A stretch of 64,000 nucleotides of DNA from Rikenellaceae bacterium. Its GTDB lineage: Bacteria > Bacteroidota > Bacteroidia > Bacteroidales > Rikenellaceae. Below are positions 1-8,294 of the stretch, piece after piece (within the stretch, counting starts at the first letter, position 1; every line of letters starts with the position of its first letter). The translations under genes and the position numbers were made by a program. Where the stretch lies: NCBI GenBank assembly GCA_031256675.1, contig JAIRQC010000027.1, positions 17,386-81,385 on the forward strand, given 5' to 3'. Under the pieces are notes generated by a model. The model was not told the DNA's origin and did no database searches. It saw only the letters and a program-made list of their open reading frames with translations.

Positions 1-22
1 CTGGTCCACACGTGTAAACCCC

Positions 23-220
23 TTACTCGTGGCTCGACTGTTCGATCTTCTCGCTTGCTTTGGGCTGTTCGGACGAGTAGTCTTTGTTGGCAGCGTCCTT
101 GAACTCCTTGATGCCGCGTCCGAGGCCGCGCATGAGTTCAGGGATCTTTTTGCCACCGAAAAACAGCAGCGCTAACGCTGCGATAAAAATAATCTCGCCC
201 ATTCCGAATTTCTGAAACAT
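23..220 (-). CDS. tatA: Sec-independent translocase subunit TatA
   Basis: A 65-residue TatA/MttA-type subunit of the twin-arginine translocase, which forms the protein-conducting part for folded proteins in the inner membrane. Residues 9-21 form one hydrophobic membrane helix preceded by a short polar N-terminus (E9 at its start). The hinge F-G-G-K-K-I-P (21-27) and an amphipathic helix (residues 28-42) follow, as in TatA. The tail is charged and poorly structured. Length is normal for a short Bacteroidota TatA. Its partner tatC is not in the window and would lie beyond base 1. It reads away from the lipoprotein gene upstream, from which a 375-bp gap separates it. TatA and TatE cannot be told apart here. 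Confidence 0.95.
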   Translation of the reverse strand: MFQKFGMGEIIFIAALALLFFGGKKIPELMRGLGRGIKEFKDAANKDYSSEQPKASEKIEQSSHE

Positions 221-595
221 ACTATTTGGTTTTAATGTTATCTATCTCTTTTTTAATTCCTTGCCGACTCCCTCCTGTTTCCCCGCCTCAGAAACTGCCG
301 CATCCTCCTGACAACGGGGCCTTGATTTTGTGGCCGGATTTTCGGCGAAGTTACGAATTATTTGGCAGTTTTGCACATTCGCGTCGAAAAATCTATTTTT
401 TCGGACGGGAAATCGAGGTCTGGTCTAAATCTCAGACGCTAAAAGCACTATATCACAGCTGATTAGAGGCTCAAAATAAAATGCATAGCGATACGGCAAT
501 CGGGCGGAGCGCAGCGATACGGCAACTGTCAGTTTACCGTATCGCTGCGCTCCGCCCGTAATGACTTTCGGCTCCGTCCTGCATGACGTGTAACG
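221..595. other. Intergenic stretch without a convincing gene
   Basis: This 375-bp gap lies between two minus-strand genes. It is AT-rich near tatA and carries the tatA promoter by position, but no clean TAnnTTTG box is present on the minus strand; TAACTTCG near 345-352 is the nearest match. A 78-codon plus-strand ORF (226-462) has no recognisable features. The only clear structure is the long inverted repeat at 501-558. Confidence 0.6.
501..558. repeat. Perfect 22-bp inverted repeat (hairpin)
   Basis: Bases 501-522 and 537-558 are exact reverse complements separated by a 14-base loop. The 13-base string AGCGATACGGCAA of the left arm also occurs just upstream (487-499), so part of the arm is directly repeated. 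There is no T-run on either side. It sits downstream of the minus-strand lipoprotein gene and may act as a transcription barrier or be a small palindromic repeat element. Confidence 0.8.
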
Positions 596-1363
596 TCAGC
601 CGACGATCCGCATGAACCCTGAGCAATCAGAAAACGATCCGCATGAACCCTGAGCGATCAGAAAGTGTGTGTGACAGTCTTGCTCATCTCTTTGTTGCCT
701 GTACTGATCTTGACGGTAAAAGTATGGTCGCCGCTGTTGACGGGTGGTTTTGGTAAAGTAGAGATAGCAGAGCGGATAGAGCATTTTAGTGTTGTCGGCG
801 TTAACCATGTTTAACGGAATATCGATCGGCGTGTAAGCGCCAGGTGACCCGCCAAGATTTGCCCATCCAGCCCAATAGACTGGATATTCACTGGCTCTTA
901 TGTAGTTTTTATAACCGCTCTCGATGAACTCATAAGGCGAAACGGCACACAGCAGGACAATATCGTCAAGTGGTTGGCCGGCGTCATGGTCTGCATCGAA
1001 GTTGCTGTCGCACGAAACACTGATTTCGTCCAACGGCCGGATTAACGCTTTATTTGCATTGGGTATGAGATAGCTATTATACGAAGCGTCATTAAAATAT
1101 TCGGCCAGTTCTTTTAATTTTTCCTGATCGGTAGATTTATATATGGAACTGAAATCATCGCCTTTGAACCATATCCTTAAAATATACCTGTCAATTCCTT
1201 CAATTTCTTTTACGTCAAAATCATTGGCCTCAATATAATGCTGGACAAAATTGGGCGACCGCACAACGCCACTTTCGCCCTTATTGATGTCGTCACCGTA
1301 ATTGCAACCATGCTGCAATGAACAGACAATGGCCGCTATCGTCAAAAACAATCCGGTTTTCAT
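596..1363 (-). CDS. Lipoprotein of unknown function, 3' end frameshifted
   Basis: The 255-codon frame begins with a lipoprotein signal (hydrophobic residues 5-14, lipid cysteine C20 in L-Q-H-G-C). The body resembles Bacteroidota outer-envelope lipoproteins with an immunoglobulin-like end; I do not recognise a precise function (a DUF5034-type protein is possible). The last about 35 codons of this frame look wrong: they are rich in R and Q. One base over, the same DNA reads P-K-P-P-V-N-S-G-D-H-T-F-T-V and on to a stop at 658-660, a plausible beta-strand ending. One extra base between about 752 and 765 would explain the switch. The ancestral gene was therefore probably 658-1363. The MFS gene lies 84 bp upstream on the same strand. 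Confidence 0.7.
   Translation of the reverse strand: MKTGLFLTIAAIVCSLQHGCNYGDDINKGESGVVRSPNFVQHYIEANDFDVKEIEGIDRYILRIWFKGDDFSSIYKSTDQEKLKELAEYFNDASYNSYLIPNANKALIRPLDEISVSCDSNFDADHDAGQPLDDIVLLCAVSPYEFIESGYKNYIRASEYPVYWAGWANLGGSPGAYTPIDIPLNMVNADNTKMLYPLCYLYFTKTTRQQRRPYFYRQDQYRQQRDEQDCHTHFLIAQGSCGSFSDCSGFMRIVG
603..664. repeat. 31-bp tandem duplication
   Basis: Bases 603-633 and 634-664 are two adjacent copies of a 31-bp unit differing at one position (CAATCA versus CGATCA). The right copy contains the stop codon (658-660) of the lipoprotein gene in its presumed ancestral frame, so the duplication copied the 3' end of that gene. Confidence 0.9.
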
Positions 1364-1447
1364 AACGCAATGTATTATTATTGACTATTTCAAGTTTTAC
1401 CGTTGCATCCAACACACCCGATCATTTCCTTATTCCGGTTACGGCCG

Positions 1448-2893
1448 TTATTTTTTTATATTCGGCAGTTGCAGTCCGTAGCCTTTGATGCGGTCTTCGC
1501 GGCGCAGCAGCAGCGACACGATGAGCGCCAGGGCCCCAAAACCGGTGAAGATCAGCATCGGCAGCGTGTAGTCGTACTGCGCCGCCACGGCCTTCTCCAC
1601 CCCGTCGACGACCACCGCAGAGGCCGGCGCGACGATGCAATACCGCTCCAACACTATGCCGACAAGCAGCGGCACTCCGGCCAAACCCCAATTCTGTATC
1701 CAGAATATCAGTGCATAAGCCGTACCCAACTGCCGCTCAGGGATGATCTTCGGCACCGAGGGCCACATCGCCGACGGTACCAGCGAAAAGGCAATCCCCA
1801 GCAATACCATCAGCCCCAGCGCGACGATCCAGCTGCTGAGCCCCGGCAGCGAGAACGTGGCGTGGATGGCCACGAGCATCACCGCGCCGATTATCATTAT
1901 GTTGGCCCCGTGGCCGCGGCGGTCGTAAAGGTTGCCGAAGAACGGCGTGAGAAGGATGGTTCCGAAGGGCAATATCGACGGGATGGCCCCTGCCAGATCG
2001 GGCGAAACGCCGAACTTGTTGGTCATCAGGCTGGCCGCATATTTCAGGAACGGAAAAACCGCCGAGTAGAACAGCACGCACAGCAAGGCAAGCAGCCAGA
2101 AGCCGCGGACGGCGACGATCGAGAATATATCTTTCGCCCTGAACTGTTCGTCGGACGCGCCGGCCTCGTCGCGGGCTTCGCGGTCGAGCCGCTTGTCCAT
2201 CACCGCGAAGACCAGATAGGTCATCAGCCCCACGCACATCGCCAGCAGCCCCACAAGCACCGGAGAGCCGACCGACGCGCTTAGTATGGCCGTCTTTTCG
2301 GCATTAGCATAGACTATCGAGGCCATGAGCGGCGCGCCGAGCAGCGCGACGCCCGTACCTATACGCGCGCAGGCCACCTGCAACCCCATCGCCAGCGCGA
2401 TCTCCTTACCCCTGAACCAGCGCACCAGGGCTTTGGTTACGGTAATCCCCGCCATTTCGACGCCGAAGCCGAATATCGCATAACCCACGGCAGCCCACAA
2501 CAGTTTTGCTACGATCACCGAGCCGAAGAATGTGAACGTCTGTCCGCCGAAATCGTGCATTATGGCCCAGTATTTCAGCCCTATACCGCCTATCATCACC
2601 GTTGCCGCCATGATCCCCGTAAAGCGGACGCCCATCCAGTCGAGAATGATGCCGCCCACGATGAGCATCAGCAGAAAAATGTTGATCCAGCCGTACGCGC
2701 TGGTAAAAAAGCCGTAATCGCTCCCCGACCAGCCCAGGCCGCCGAACTGTACGGGCAACTCGGCCACCGTCTGCAACGGCGCCATCACATCGGTCAGAAA
2801 ATAGCCGCACAGCATGGTGAACGACACCAGCGCCAGCGCCGTCCAGCGCGCCCCTGCCGACTCGCTCAACTTCTTTCGTAATCTGTCTGTCAT
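1448..2893 (-). CDS. Major facilitator superfamily transporter
   Basis: A 481-residue inner-membrane permease with about twelve hydrophobic helices, the usual size and layout of the major facilitator superfamily. A short basic cytoplasmic N-terminus precedes the first helix at about residues 18-38. A loop with the MFS motif-A-like string G-N-L-Y-D-R-R-G lies between helices in the second half, and a long polar central loop (about residues 225-245) separates the two six-helix halves. Substrate cannot be read from the sequence. The gene is followed 84 bp later by the frameshifted lipoprotein gene on the same strand, with no neighbour that suggests a pathway. Confidence 0.88.
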   Translation of the reverse strand: MTDRLRKKLSESAGARWTALALVSFTMLCGYFLTDVMAPLQTVAELPVQFGGLGWSGSDYGFFTSAYGWINIFLLMLIVGGIILDWMGVRFTGIMAATVMIGGIGLKYWAIMHDFGGQTFTFFGSVIVAKLLWAAVGYAIFGFGVEMAGITVTKALVRWFRGKEIALAMGLQVACARIGTGVALLGAPLMASIVYANAEKTAILSASVGSPVLVGLLAMCVGLMTYLVFAVMDKRLDREARDEAGASDEQFRAKDIFSIVAVRGFWLLALLCVLFYSAVFPFLKYAASLMTNKFGVSPDLAGAIPSILPFGTILLTPFFGNLYDRRGHGANIMIIGAVMLVAIHATFSLPGLSSWIVALGLMVLLGIAFSLVPSAMWPSVPKIIPERQLGTAYALIFWIQNWGLAGVPLLVGIVLERYCIVAPASAVVVDGVEKAVAAQYDYTLPMLIFTGFGALALIVSLLLRREDRIKGYGLQLPNIKK

Positions 2894-3103
2894 GATTTTT
2901 TGTTATTATTTAGTTTTTACAATTTAATTAATCTCCTTGCAGGCGCAACTTCGTGCCGCCTGAACCGGACGGAGCGAAGCACGGTGAACCGCAACGAAAC
3001 GCAGTTAGGCGCGGTCGATAATGTCGACAGTCGCATCCCCGCCCCACTGCCATAAAAAACCCTCAGGCCCGCCACGTTCCGCCCGAAATGACATATTAAC
3101 AAT

Positions 3104-5200
3104 TCATTTTTGTTCCGAATACTGTTTCAGTATGGCGTAGGCTTCCCTGACGCCGAGTTCGCCCGCCTTGCTCAGGTCGAGACAGCCGGCGCGCACGTCG
3201 TCGAGGAATATTTTGGCAAGGCCGCGGTTGTAGTAGGCCTCGGCCATCGCCGGATAGTATTTGAGCGCCGTGTCGTAATCGGCCACAGCCTCCTGCAAAC
3301 GCCCTGAAAGTATCAGCAGCCCGGCGCGGTTGTAGTAAATATATGCGAACTCGGGCAGCAGGCGGGCAGCCTTGTTGAGGTCTTCTATGGCCTCGTCGTA
3401 GCTGTAACTGCGTGAATATCCGCCTTTGGAGAGACTGGCAGGGTCGGCGTCTATGGTTGTTCGGTGATAGCTGTTGTTGTCGATCGAGGAGATGTAGTCG
3501 ATCATCTCGCTGCGCACCGTGCTGCGGTCGAAATAGAGGAACGGATTGGAGGGATTGCCGTCGATTGCCGTCGTCAGGGCGTTGATGGCCGGGGTGTACT
3601 GCCGTATGAGCGAGAGTATCACGCCCCGCTCGAACTGTGCGCACCAGTCGCCGCCGGAGGAGTTCTCGCGCTCGGCCAGACGACGCTCCATAGCCATTAG
3701 CGTGTCGGCGGGCAGGTCGCTTGCGCGGTTGCTCAGCCGCAGCAGCGGATTGGCCACCTCGTCGGTGAAATCCGTGACCCTCCGTGCATAGAAGCGGTTC
3801 AGGTCGAGGGACTTCACGCTGTCGGGGCGCATAAGTGTGAACTTGAACAGCGGTTGCAGCGTGGCCTGGCGGCTTGTGGAGCGCACGCGGCTGAAATCCT
3901 TGTCGGAATATTTGTCGGCAAATGAGATCAGGTGGTTGAACCGCTGCGAGGTGTCGGCATATATCGAATATTTGCCGTCGTTGCGGTGTTTGGCGTAGTC
4001 GGCAATCTTGCGGTCGGCGGCCTGCATGTCAGCCTTCGAACCGCTCATGTCGCCCATGCGGTAGCGCAGCAGCGAGCGGTTAACCCAGGCCGACGAGAAC
4101 TCAGGGAAGAGTTCTATGGCCTGCGTGTAATCTTTCAGCGCGCCGTCGTAGTCGCCCAGCCTGGTGAGCAGCAGCGCGCGGTTGAAATATACCAGCACAT
4201 TTTCGGGTGCGAGGCGATTCAGGGCGTTGTAGTCTTCGAGGGCGTTGTTGTAGTCGCCGATGTCGGTGCGGATGAGCGCGCGGTTGAGATATGCGCCGGA
4301 GTTCGTCGGCTCCACCTCGATCACCTTGCCGAAGTCGGCGATGGCCTGCACCGGGCGGCGCATGTTATTGTAAAGCACGCCGCGGTTGAACCTCACCGCC
4401 GGATTGTCGGGCAGCTGCGAGGCGAGGCGGTCGTAATCGGCCAGCGCGAGGCTGTTCTCGTTCCGTGCGGCGTAGATCAGCGCGCGGTTGAAACACGAGA
4501 ACAGGTCGGTGGAGTCGAGGGCTATTGCGCGGTCGAGGTCGGCCAGTGCGGGTTCGTAACGCTTCTGTTCCATATAGAGCAACCCCCGCCAGCGGTAACC
4601 GGCCGGACTGTTGCGGTTGCTGCGGATGGCCTCGGCGTAGTCGGCAAAGGCGCGGGTCGTGTCTTTGAGCATCAGGTAGCTGCGGCCGCGGTTGACGTAT
4701 GCATCCGCCGAGCGCCCGTCGCTGCGCAGATAGCGGTCGAAGTCGGCTATGGCGTTCTCGTACTGCTGGTTGTTGTAGTATGTCAGGCCGCGGTTGTAGT
4801 AGATGTTCGAGATGTCGGGCCGTATGCCGAGCACCTCGTCGAAATCGCTCAACGCCCCTTTCAGGTTGCCCAGATCGGCGCGGGTGTAGGCGCGGTAGAT
4901 ATATGCCCAAGTGTAGACCGGGTTGTGGATTATGGCCGAGCTGAAATCCTCCTCGGCCCCCAGCAGGTCGCCGAGACTGTACTTGGCTATGCCGCGCAGA
5001 AAGAAGCCCTCGTAGGCGCGCGGGTCGACTTTGAGCAGTATGTTGAGCGTGCGGACGGCGTCGCCGTACTGATTGTCTATCAGCAGGTCGCGCCCCATGC
5101 GGAAGAAATATCGCTTGTCGTACTGGGCGGGCGCCTGCGTCGCTGTCAGCAGCCCCGCCGCGAGGAGTATTGTTGCGAGAAACCTCTTCATAAAGGGCAT
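3104..5200 (-). CDS. Secreted tetratricopeptide-repeat protein
   Basis: A 698-residue protein with an N-terminal signal peptide (hydrophobic residues about 8-20, possible cleavage after A-P-A-Q). Nearly all of the rest is tetratricopeptide repeats: 34-residue helical hairpins with signatures such as A-Y-x-N-R-G and Y-N-R-G-x, running from about residue 30 to 420 and again from about 510 to 685. A less repetitive linker lies at about 420-510. TPR arrays bind other proteins, so a scaffold or periplasmic assembly role is likely; no enzymatic domain is visible. A second methionine (M4) is an equally good start. It is divergent from the small lipoprotein gene at 5293. Confidence 0.9.
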   Translation of the reverse strand: MPFMKRFLATILLAAGLLTATQAPAQYDKRYFFRMGRDLLIDNQYGDAVRTLNILLKVDPRAYEGFFLRGIAKYSLGDLLGAEEDFSSAIIHNPVYTWAYIYRAYTRADLGNLKGALSDFDEVLGIRPDISNIYYNRGLTYYNNQQYENAIADFDRYLRSDGRSADAYVNRGRSYLMLKDTTRAFADYAEAIRSNRNSPAGYRWRGLLYMEQKRYEPALADLDRAIALDSTDLFSCFNRALIYAARNENSLALADYDRLASQLPDNPAVRFNRGVLYNNMRRPVQAIADFGKVIEVEPTNSGAYLNRALIRTDIGDYNNALEDYNALNRLAPENVLVYFNRALLLTRLGDYDGALKDYTQAIELFPEFSSAWVNRSLLRYRMGDMSGSKADMQAADRKIADYAKHRNDGKYSIYADTSQRFNHLISFADKYSDKDFSRVRSTSRQATLQPLFKFTLMRPDSVKSLDLNRFYARRVTDFTDEVANPLLRLSNRASDLPADTLMAMERRLAERENSSGGDWCAQFERGVILSLIRQYTPAINALTTAIDGNPSNPFLYFDRSTVRSEMIDYISSIDNNSYHRTTIDADPASLSKGGYSRSYSYDEAIEDLNKAARLLPEFAYIYYNRAGLLILSGRLQEAVADYDTALKYYPAMAEAYYNRGLAKIFLDDVRAGCLDLSKAGELGVREAYAILKQYSEQK

Positions 5201-5292
5201 TTTGTCGGGCTAAATTACGACTTTTTTAATAAACCGCCTGCTTTCCCGAAACATTTTTGTATTTTTATCAGACAATTTTATCCCCAAAGCGC

Positions 5293-5838
5293 ATGAAAAA
5301 CCTTGCCAGCCTCACTAAAACCTGCAAGTATATTGCAGTGGGAGCAGTTCTGTCCGCCGCCACAGGGTGCGGAAGGGCCTATTTCGATTCGGACAAATAT
5401 GTCTATAAGAACGAGTGCTCGACGGAGATCGCCATTAAAGGTTTTTCTCATCGCATCTGCGACAACTTTCCATTCGGGCCCATTGAGACCATAGTGTTAT
5501 TGGATACTGTTTTTGTGCTCCCGTCAGGAGAATCCATTGAATTTTATAGCCAATCCAATACCCACCCTGCATATGGAACTATTTGTGGCAGCGACTCTAT
5601 TGTCGTGTCCAACGGAACGCATTATCTCGTTCACATGAGGAGATATACGGACGAGGATGATCCGTTATATCGTAAAGAGTGTTACACCTTTATCTCTACC
5701 GTTACCCGCAAAGCAGATATGGGACCACATTGTGGCATGGGCGGCACCCCTTACGAAACCCTGCGCACTTACCTCTATGTCTTCCGCGACGAGGACTTCG
5801 CAAGCGCCGTGCCTCTCCCTGCGCCTCCTGCGCAGTAA
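5293..5838 (+). CDS. Small lipoprotein of unknown function
   Basis: A 181-residue product if translation starts at ATG 5293. That start gives a textbook lipoprotein signal: basic residues K2-K12, a hydrophobic stretch at 13-23 and the lipobox A-A-T-G-C with lipid cysteine C26. An in-frame ATG 36 bases upstream (5257) would bury the signal and is less likely. The mature protein contains several cysteines and no domain I recognise. It stands alone on the plus strand, divergent from the TPR gene, and is closed by an intrinsic terminator before purA. Confidence 0.8.
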   Translation: MKNLASLTKTCKYIAVGAVLSAATGCGRAYFDSDKYVYKNECSTEIAIKGFSHRICDNFPFGPIETIVLLDTVFVLPSGESIEFYSQSNTHPAYGTICGSDSIVVSNGTHYLVHMRRYTDEDDPLYRKECYTFISTVTRKADMGPHCGMGGTPYETLRTYLYVFRDEDFASAVPLPAPPAQ

Positions 5839-5851
5839 CCGCCTCCGTAAC

Positions 5852-5886
5852 GCTCCGCCTGCATCCCCTGCGGAGCACTCTTTTTT
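5852..5886 (+). terminator. Intrinsic terminator of the small lipoprotein gene
   Basis: A 7-bp GC-rich stem (GCTCCGC 5852-5858 with GCGGAGC 5870-5876) with an 11-base loop is followed by ACTC and six T. It lies 14 bases after the stop codon and upstream of the purA promoter. Confidence 0.8.
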
Positions 5887-5898
5887 ATGCCGCGCCGT

Positions 5899-5928
5899 TT
5901 TGCAAAAACGAAAAAATCCGTATCTTTG
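5899..5928 (+). promoter_or_regulatory. Bacteroidota-type promoter for purA
   Basis: The -33 element TTTG (5899-5902) and the -7 element TATCTTTG (5921-5928) are 18 bases apart, matching the Bacteroidota consensus TTTG/TAnnTTTG. Transcription would begin near 5933, leaving a leader of about 185 bases before the purA start codon. Confidence 0.75.
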
Positions 5929-5997
5929 CAGGCTTCGAGAAACGAAGAATCTGGCTGAATTTTCCCGCCGAAGTTATTTGTATAGATATTTTCGGAT

Positions 5998-6060
5998 GAT
6001 TTTGGCGGTAAATTTTGCAGACACAGCGAGGCCTAAGGCGAAAAATTTGCCGTCAAAATC
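5998..6060 (+). promoter_or_regulatory. Long RNA stem-loop in the purA leader
   Basis: GATTTTGGCGGTAAATTTT (5998-6016) pairs along its whole length with AAAATTTGCCGTCAAAATC (6042-6060): 17 Watson-Crick pairs and two G-U wobbles that pair in the purA-sense RNA. The 25-base loop contains GAGGCCTAAGGC. It lies inside the predicted purA leader, 56 bases before the ATG, with no T-run after it. A regulatory structure or a mobile palindromic repeat would both fit. Confidence 0.6.
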
Positions 6061-6116
6061 GCCGAAAAGAACATCAGAACGGGAGCGGGAATTTTAGACA
6101 GATCCTATAAACACAG

Positions 6117-7382
6117 ATGAAAAAAATAGATGTAGCGTTGGGGTTACAATGGGGCGACGAGGGCAAAGGCAAGGTTGTTGATGTGCTTACGCCGATTTAC
6201 GACATAATCGCCCGCTTTCAGGGGGGGCCCAACGCCGGCCACTCGCTCCACTTCGACGGACAGAAGTATGTTCTGCATACCATCCCTTCGGGCGTATTCC
6301 GCAAGGGGGCCGTTAATATTATAGGTAACGGCGTGGTCGTCGACCCGCGGATCTTCGCCGAGGAGGTTGCCGAACTCGAAACGGTCGTGCCCGACATAAG
6401 CGCCAGGCTGCTGATCTCCAAAAAGGCACACCTTATCCTGCCCACCCACCGCGTTCTCGACGCGGCGCAGGAGGCCTCGAAAGGCAGCGGCAAGATCGGC
6501 TCAACGCTCAAAGGCATCGGCCCTGCATACGTCGACAAGACGGGTCGCGGCGGGCTGCGCGTTGGCGATATTCTGGCCCCCGATTTCCGTGCGCGCTACG
6601 AGGCGGCGCGGGACATCCATCTGCAACAGCTTAAATCATACGACTTTACCTTCGACCTTGCCGAGTTCGAGGCAGGATGGTTCGAGGGGATAGACTCCAT
6701 ACGCCGTTTCACGCTCATCGACAGCGAGCAGGTGCTCAACGACGCGCTCGCAGAGGGTAAAAGCATCCTCGCCGAGGGGGCGCAGGGGTCGCTGCTTGAC
6801 ATAGATTTCGGCACCTATCCGTTCGTAACATCCTCCAACACGGTCTGCGCAGGGGCCTGCACGGGCCTCGGCGTGGCCCCGTCGCGCATCGGCAAGGTCT
6901 ACGGCGTTTTCAAAGCCTACTGCACCCGCGTGGGCAGCGGCCCCTTCCCCACCGAACTTTTCGACGGGGACGGCGAGCGGATGCGCAAGATCGGCTTCGA
7001 GTTCGGGGCTACCACAGGGCGGGCGCGCCGGTGCGGCTGGCTCGACATGGTGGCGTTGAAATATGCGGTGATGATCAACGGCGTGACGGAGCTCATCATG
7101 ATGAAGGCCGACGTGCTCAACGACTTCGACACGATCAGGGTCTGCACGGCCTACGAGGCCGACGGCGGACGTACCACTACCCTGCCCTACGAGCTGACCG
7201 GCACGCTGCGGCCCGTATACAGGGAGTTTGCCGGGTGGCGGTGCGACGTAAGCGGGGCGCGACGGTGGGACGACCTGCCCCCCGAACTGAAAAGCTACAT
7301 AGAGTATATCGAGAACGAGTGCGGGGCGCCGGTGCGGATCATATCCGTCGGCCCCGACCGCGAGGAGACGATAGAGAGGTAG
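6117..7382 (+). CDS. purA: Adenylosuccinate synthetase
   Basis: Catalyses IMP + aspartate + GTP to adenylosuccinate, the first committed step from IMP to AMP, in the cytoplasm. The 421-residue length is normal. The GTP-binding loop G-D-E-G-K-G-K occupies residues 13-19 with the catalytic aspartate D14, and the catalytic histidine is H42 in G-P-N-A-G-H. The strings E-G-A-Q-G-S-L-L-D-I-D and G-V-F-K-A-Y-C-T-R-V-G-S-G-P-F-P-T-E are hallmark PurA segments that bind IMP and magnesium. The ATG at 6117 is the only sensible start. A leader with a long stem-loop precedes it. etfB follows after 23 bp and may be co-transcribed. Confidence 0.98.
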   Translation: MKKIDVALGLQWGDEGKGKVVDVLTPIYDIIARFQGGPNAGHSLHFDGQKYVLHTIPSGVFRKGAVNIIGNGVVVDPRIFAEEVAELETVVPDISARLLISKKAHLILPTHRVLDAAQEASKGSGKIGSTLKGIGPAYVDKTGRGGLRVGDILAPDFRARYEAARDIHLQQLKSYDFTFDLAEFEAGWFEGIDSIRRFTLIDSEQVLNDALAEGKSILAEGAQGSLLDIDFGTYPFVTSSNTVCAGACTGLGVAPSRIGKVYGVFKAYCTRVGSGPFPTELFDGDGERMRKIGFEFGATTGRARRCGWLDMVALKYAVMINGVTELIMMKADVLNDFDTIRVCTAYEADGGRTTTLPYELTGTLRPVYREFAGWRCDVSGARRWDDLPPELKSYIEYIENECGAPVRIISVGPDREETIER

Positions 7383-7405
7383 ACAGACAATTAATAATTT
7401 TATAA

Positions 7406-8284
7406 ATGGGAAAAGCGTTGAACATAGTTGTGCTGGCCAAGCAGGTGCCCGACACCCGCAACGTGGGCAAGGACGCCATGAAGGCCGACGGCACGGTAAA
7501 CCGCGCGGCGTTGCCGGCGATCTTCAACCCGGAAGACCTGAACGCCCTCGAACAGGCGCTCATCATCAAGGAGTCGTGTCCGGGCAGTACGGTCAGGATA
7601 CTCACGATGGGGCCTCCGCGCGCTGCGGACGTCATCCGCGACGCCATGTTTCGCGGGGCGGACGGCGGCGTGCTGCTCACCGACCGTAAATTTGCAGGGG
7701 CGGACACCCTCGCAACGAGTTACGCCCTGTCGCGGGCGCTGCTCAAAATCAAGCCCGACATCATCGTAGCCGGACGGCAGGCCATCGACGGCGACACTGC
7801 CCAGGTGGGGCCGCAGGTGGCCGAGAAGCTGGGCTGGCCGCAGGTGACCTACGCCGAACAGATCGAGAAGATCACCGACACGGAGATCGTCGTCAAGCGT
7901 CGCCTCGAACACGGCGTTGAGACTGTCTGTTCGCCAATGCCTATGGTGCTGACGGTCAACGGTTCGGCCCCCGAGTGCCGGATGAAGAACGCCAAGCGCG
8001 TAATGAAGTTCAAGAATGCCAAAACCCCAAGCGAACTGAACGAGGCGCAGGACGAGTACCTCAACATGGAGTGCTGCAAGAAGCCCTACCTCAACATCTC
8101 GGAGTGGGGCGTGAGCGACATCGAGTGCGACGAACAGCAACTTGGCCTGAGCGGTTCGCCGACGAAGGTCAAGCAGATCGAGAACGTCGTGCTGCAAGCC
8201 AAAGAGTCGAAGCAGTACAGCGCATCGGAGGGCGAGATCAACTCGCTCATGGTAGAACTTATCGCCAGCCACACGCTGGGTTAA
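7406..8284 (+). CDS. etfB: Electron transfer flavoprotein beta subunit
   Basis: The 292-residue beta (FixA-type) subunit of the electron transfer flavoprotein heterodimer. It carries AMP in a Rossmann-like ETF domain and supports the FAD-bearing alpha subunit, shuttling electrons from acyl-CoA dehydrogenases. The start V-V-L-A-K-Q-V-P-D-T is diagnostic, as is the segment G-R-Q-A-I-D-G-D-T-A-Q-V-G-P around residues 118-131. Length fits the group of bacterial EtfB proteins somewhat longer than mitochondrial ones. etfA begins about 10 bp after the stop, and an acyl-CoA dehydrogenase gene lies 2.2 kb on, so the set works as one electron-transfer module. Confidence 0.96.
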   Translation: MGKALNIVVLAKQVPDTRNVGKDAMKADGTVNRAALPAIFNPEDLNALEQALIIKESCPGSTVRILTMGPPRAADVIRDAMFRGADGGVLLTDRKFAGADTLATSYALSRALLKIKPDIIVAGRQAIDGDTAQVGPQVAEKLGWPQVTYAEQIEKITDTEIVVKRRLEHGVETVCSPMPMVLTVNGSAPECRMKNAKRVMKFKNAKTPSELNEAQDEYLNMECCKKPYLNISEWGVSDIECDEQQLGLSGSPTKVKQIENVVLQAKESKQYSASEGEINSLMVELIASHTLG

Positions 8285-8294
8285 ATTGATGATT

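Noticed and set aside
226-462. 78-residue ORF in the gap after tatA
   Set aside because: No signal, domain or promoter support, and composition unlike coding sequence.
3932-5296. 454-residue plus-strand ORF
   Set aside because: Antisense to the TPR gene; its valine-rich composition is a product of the repeats.
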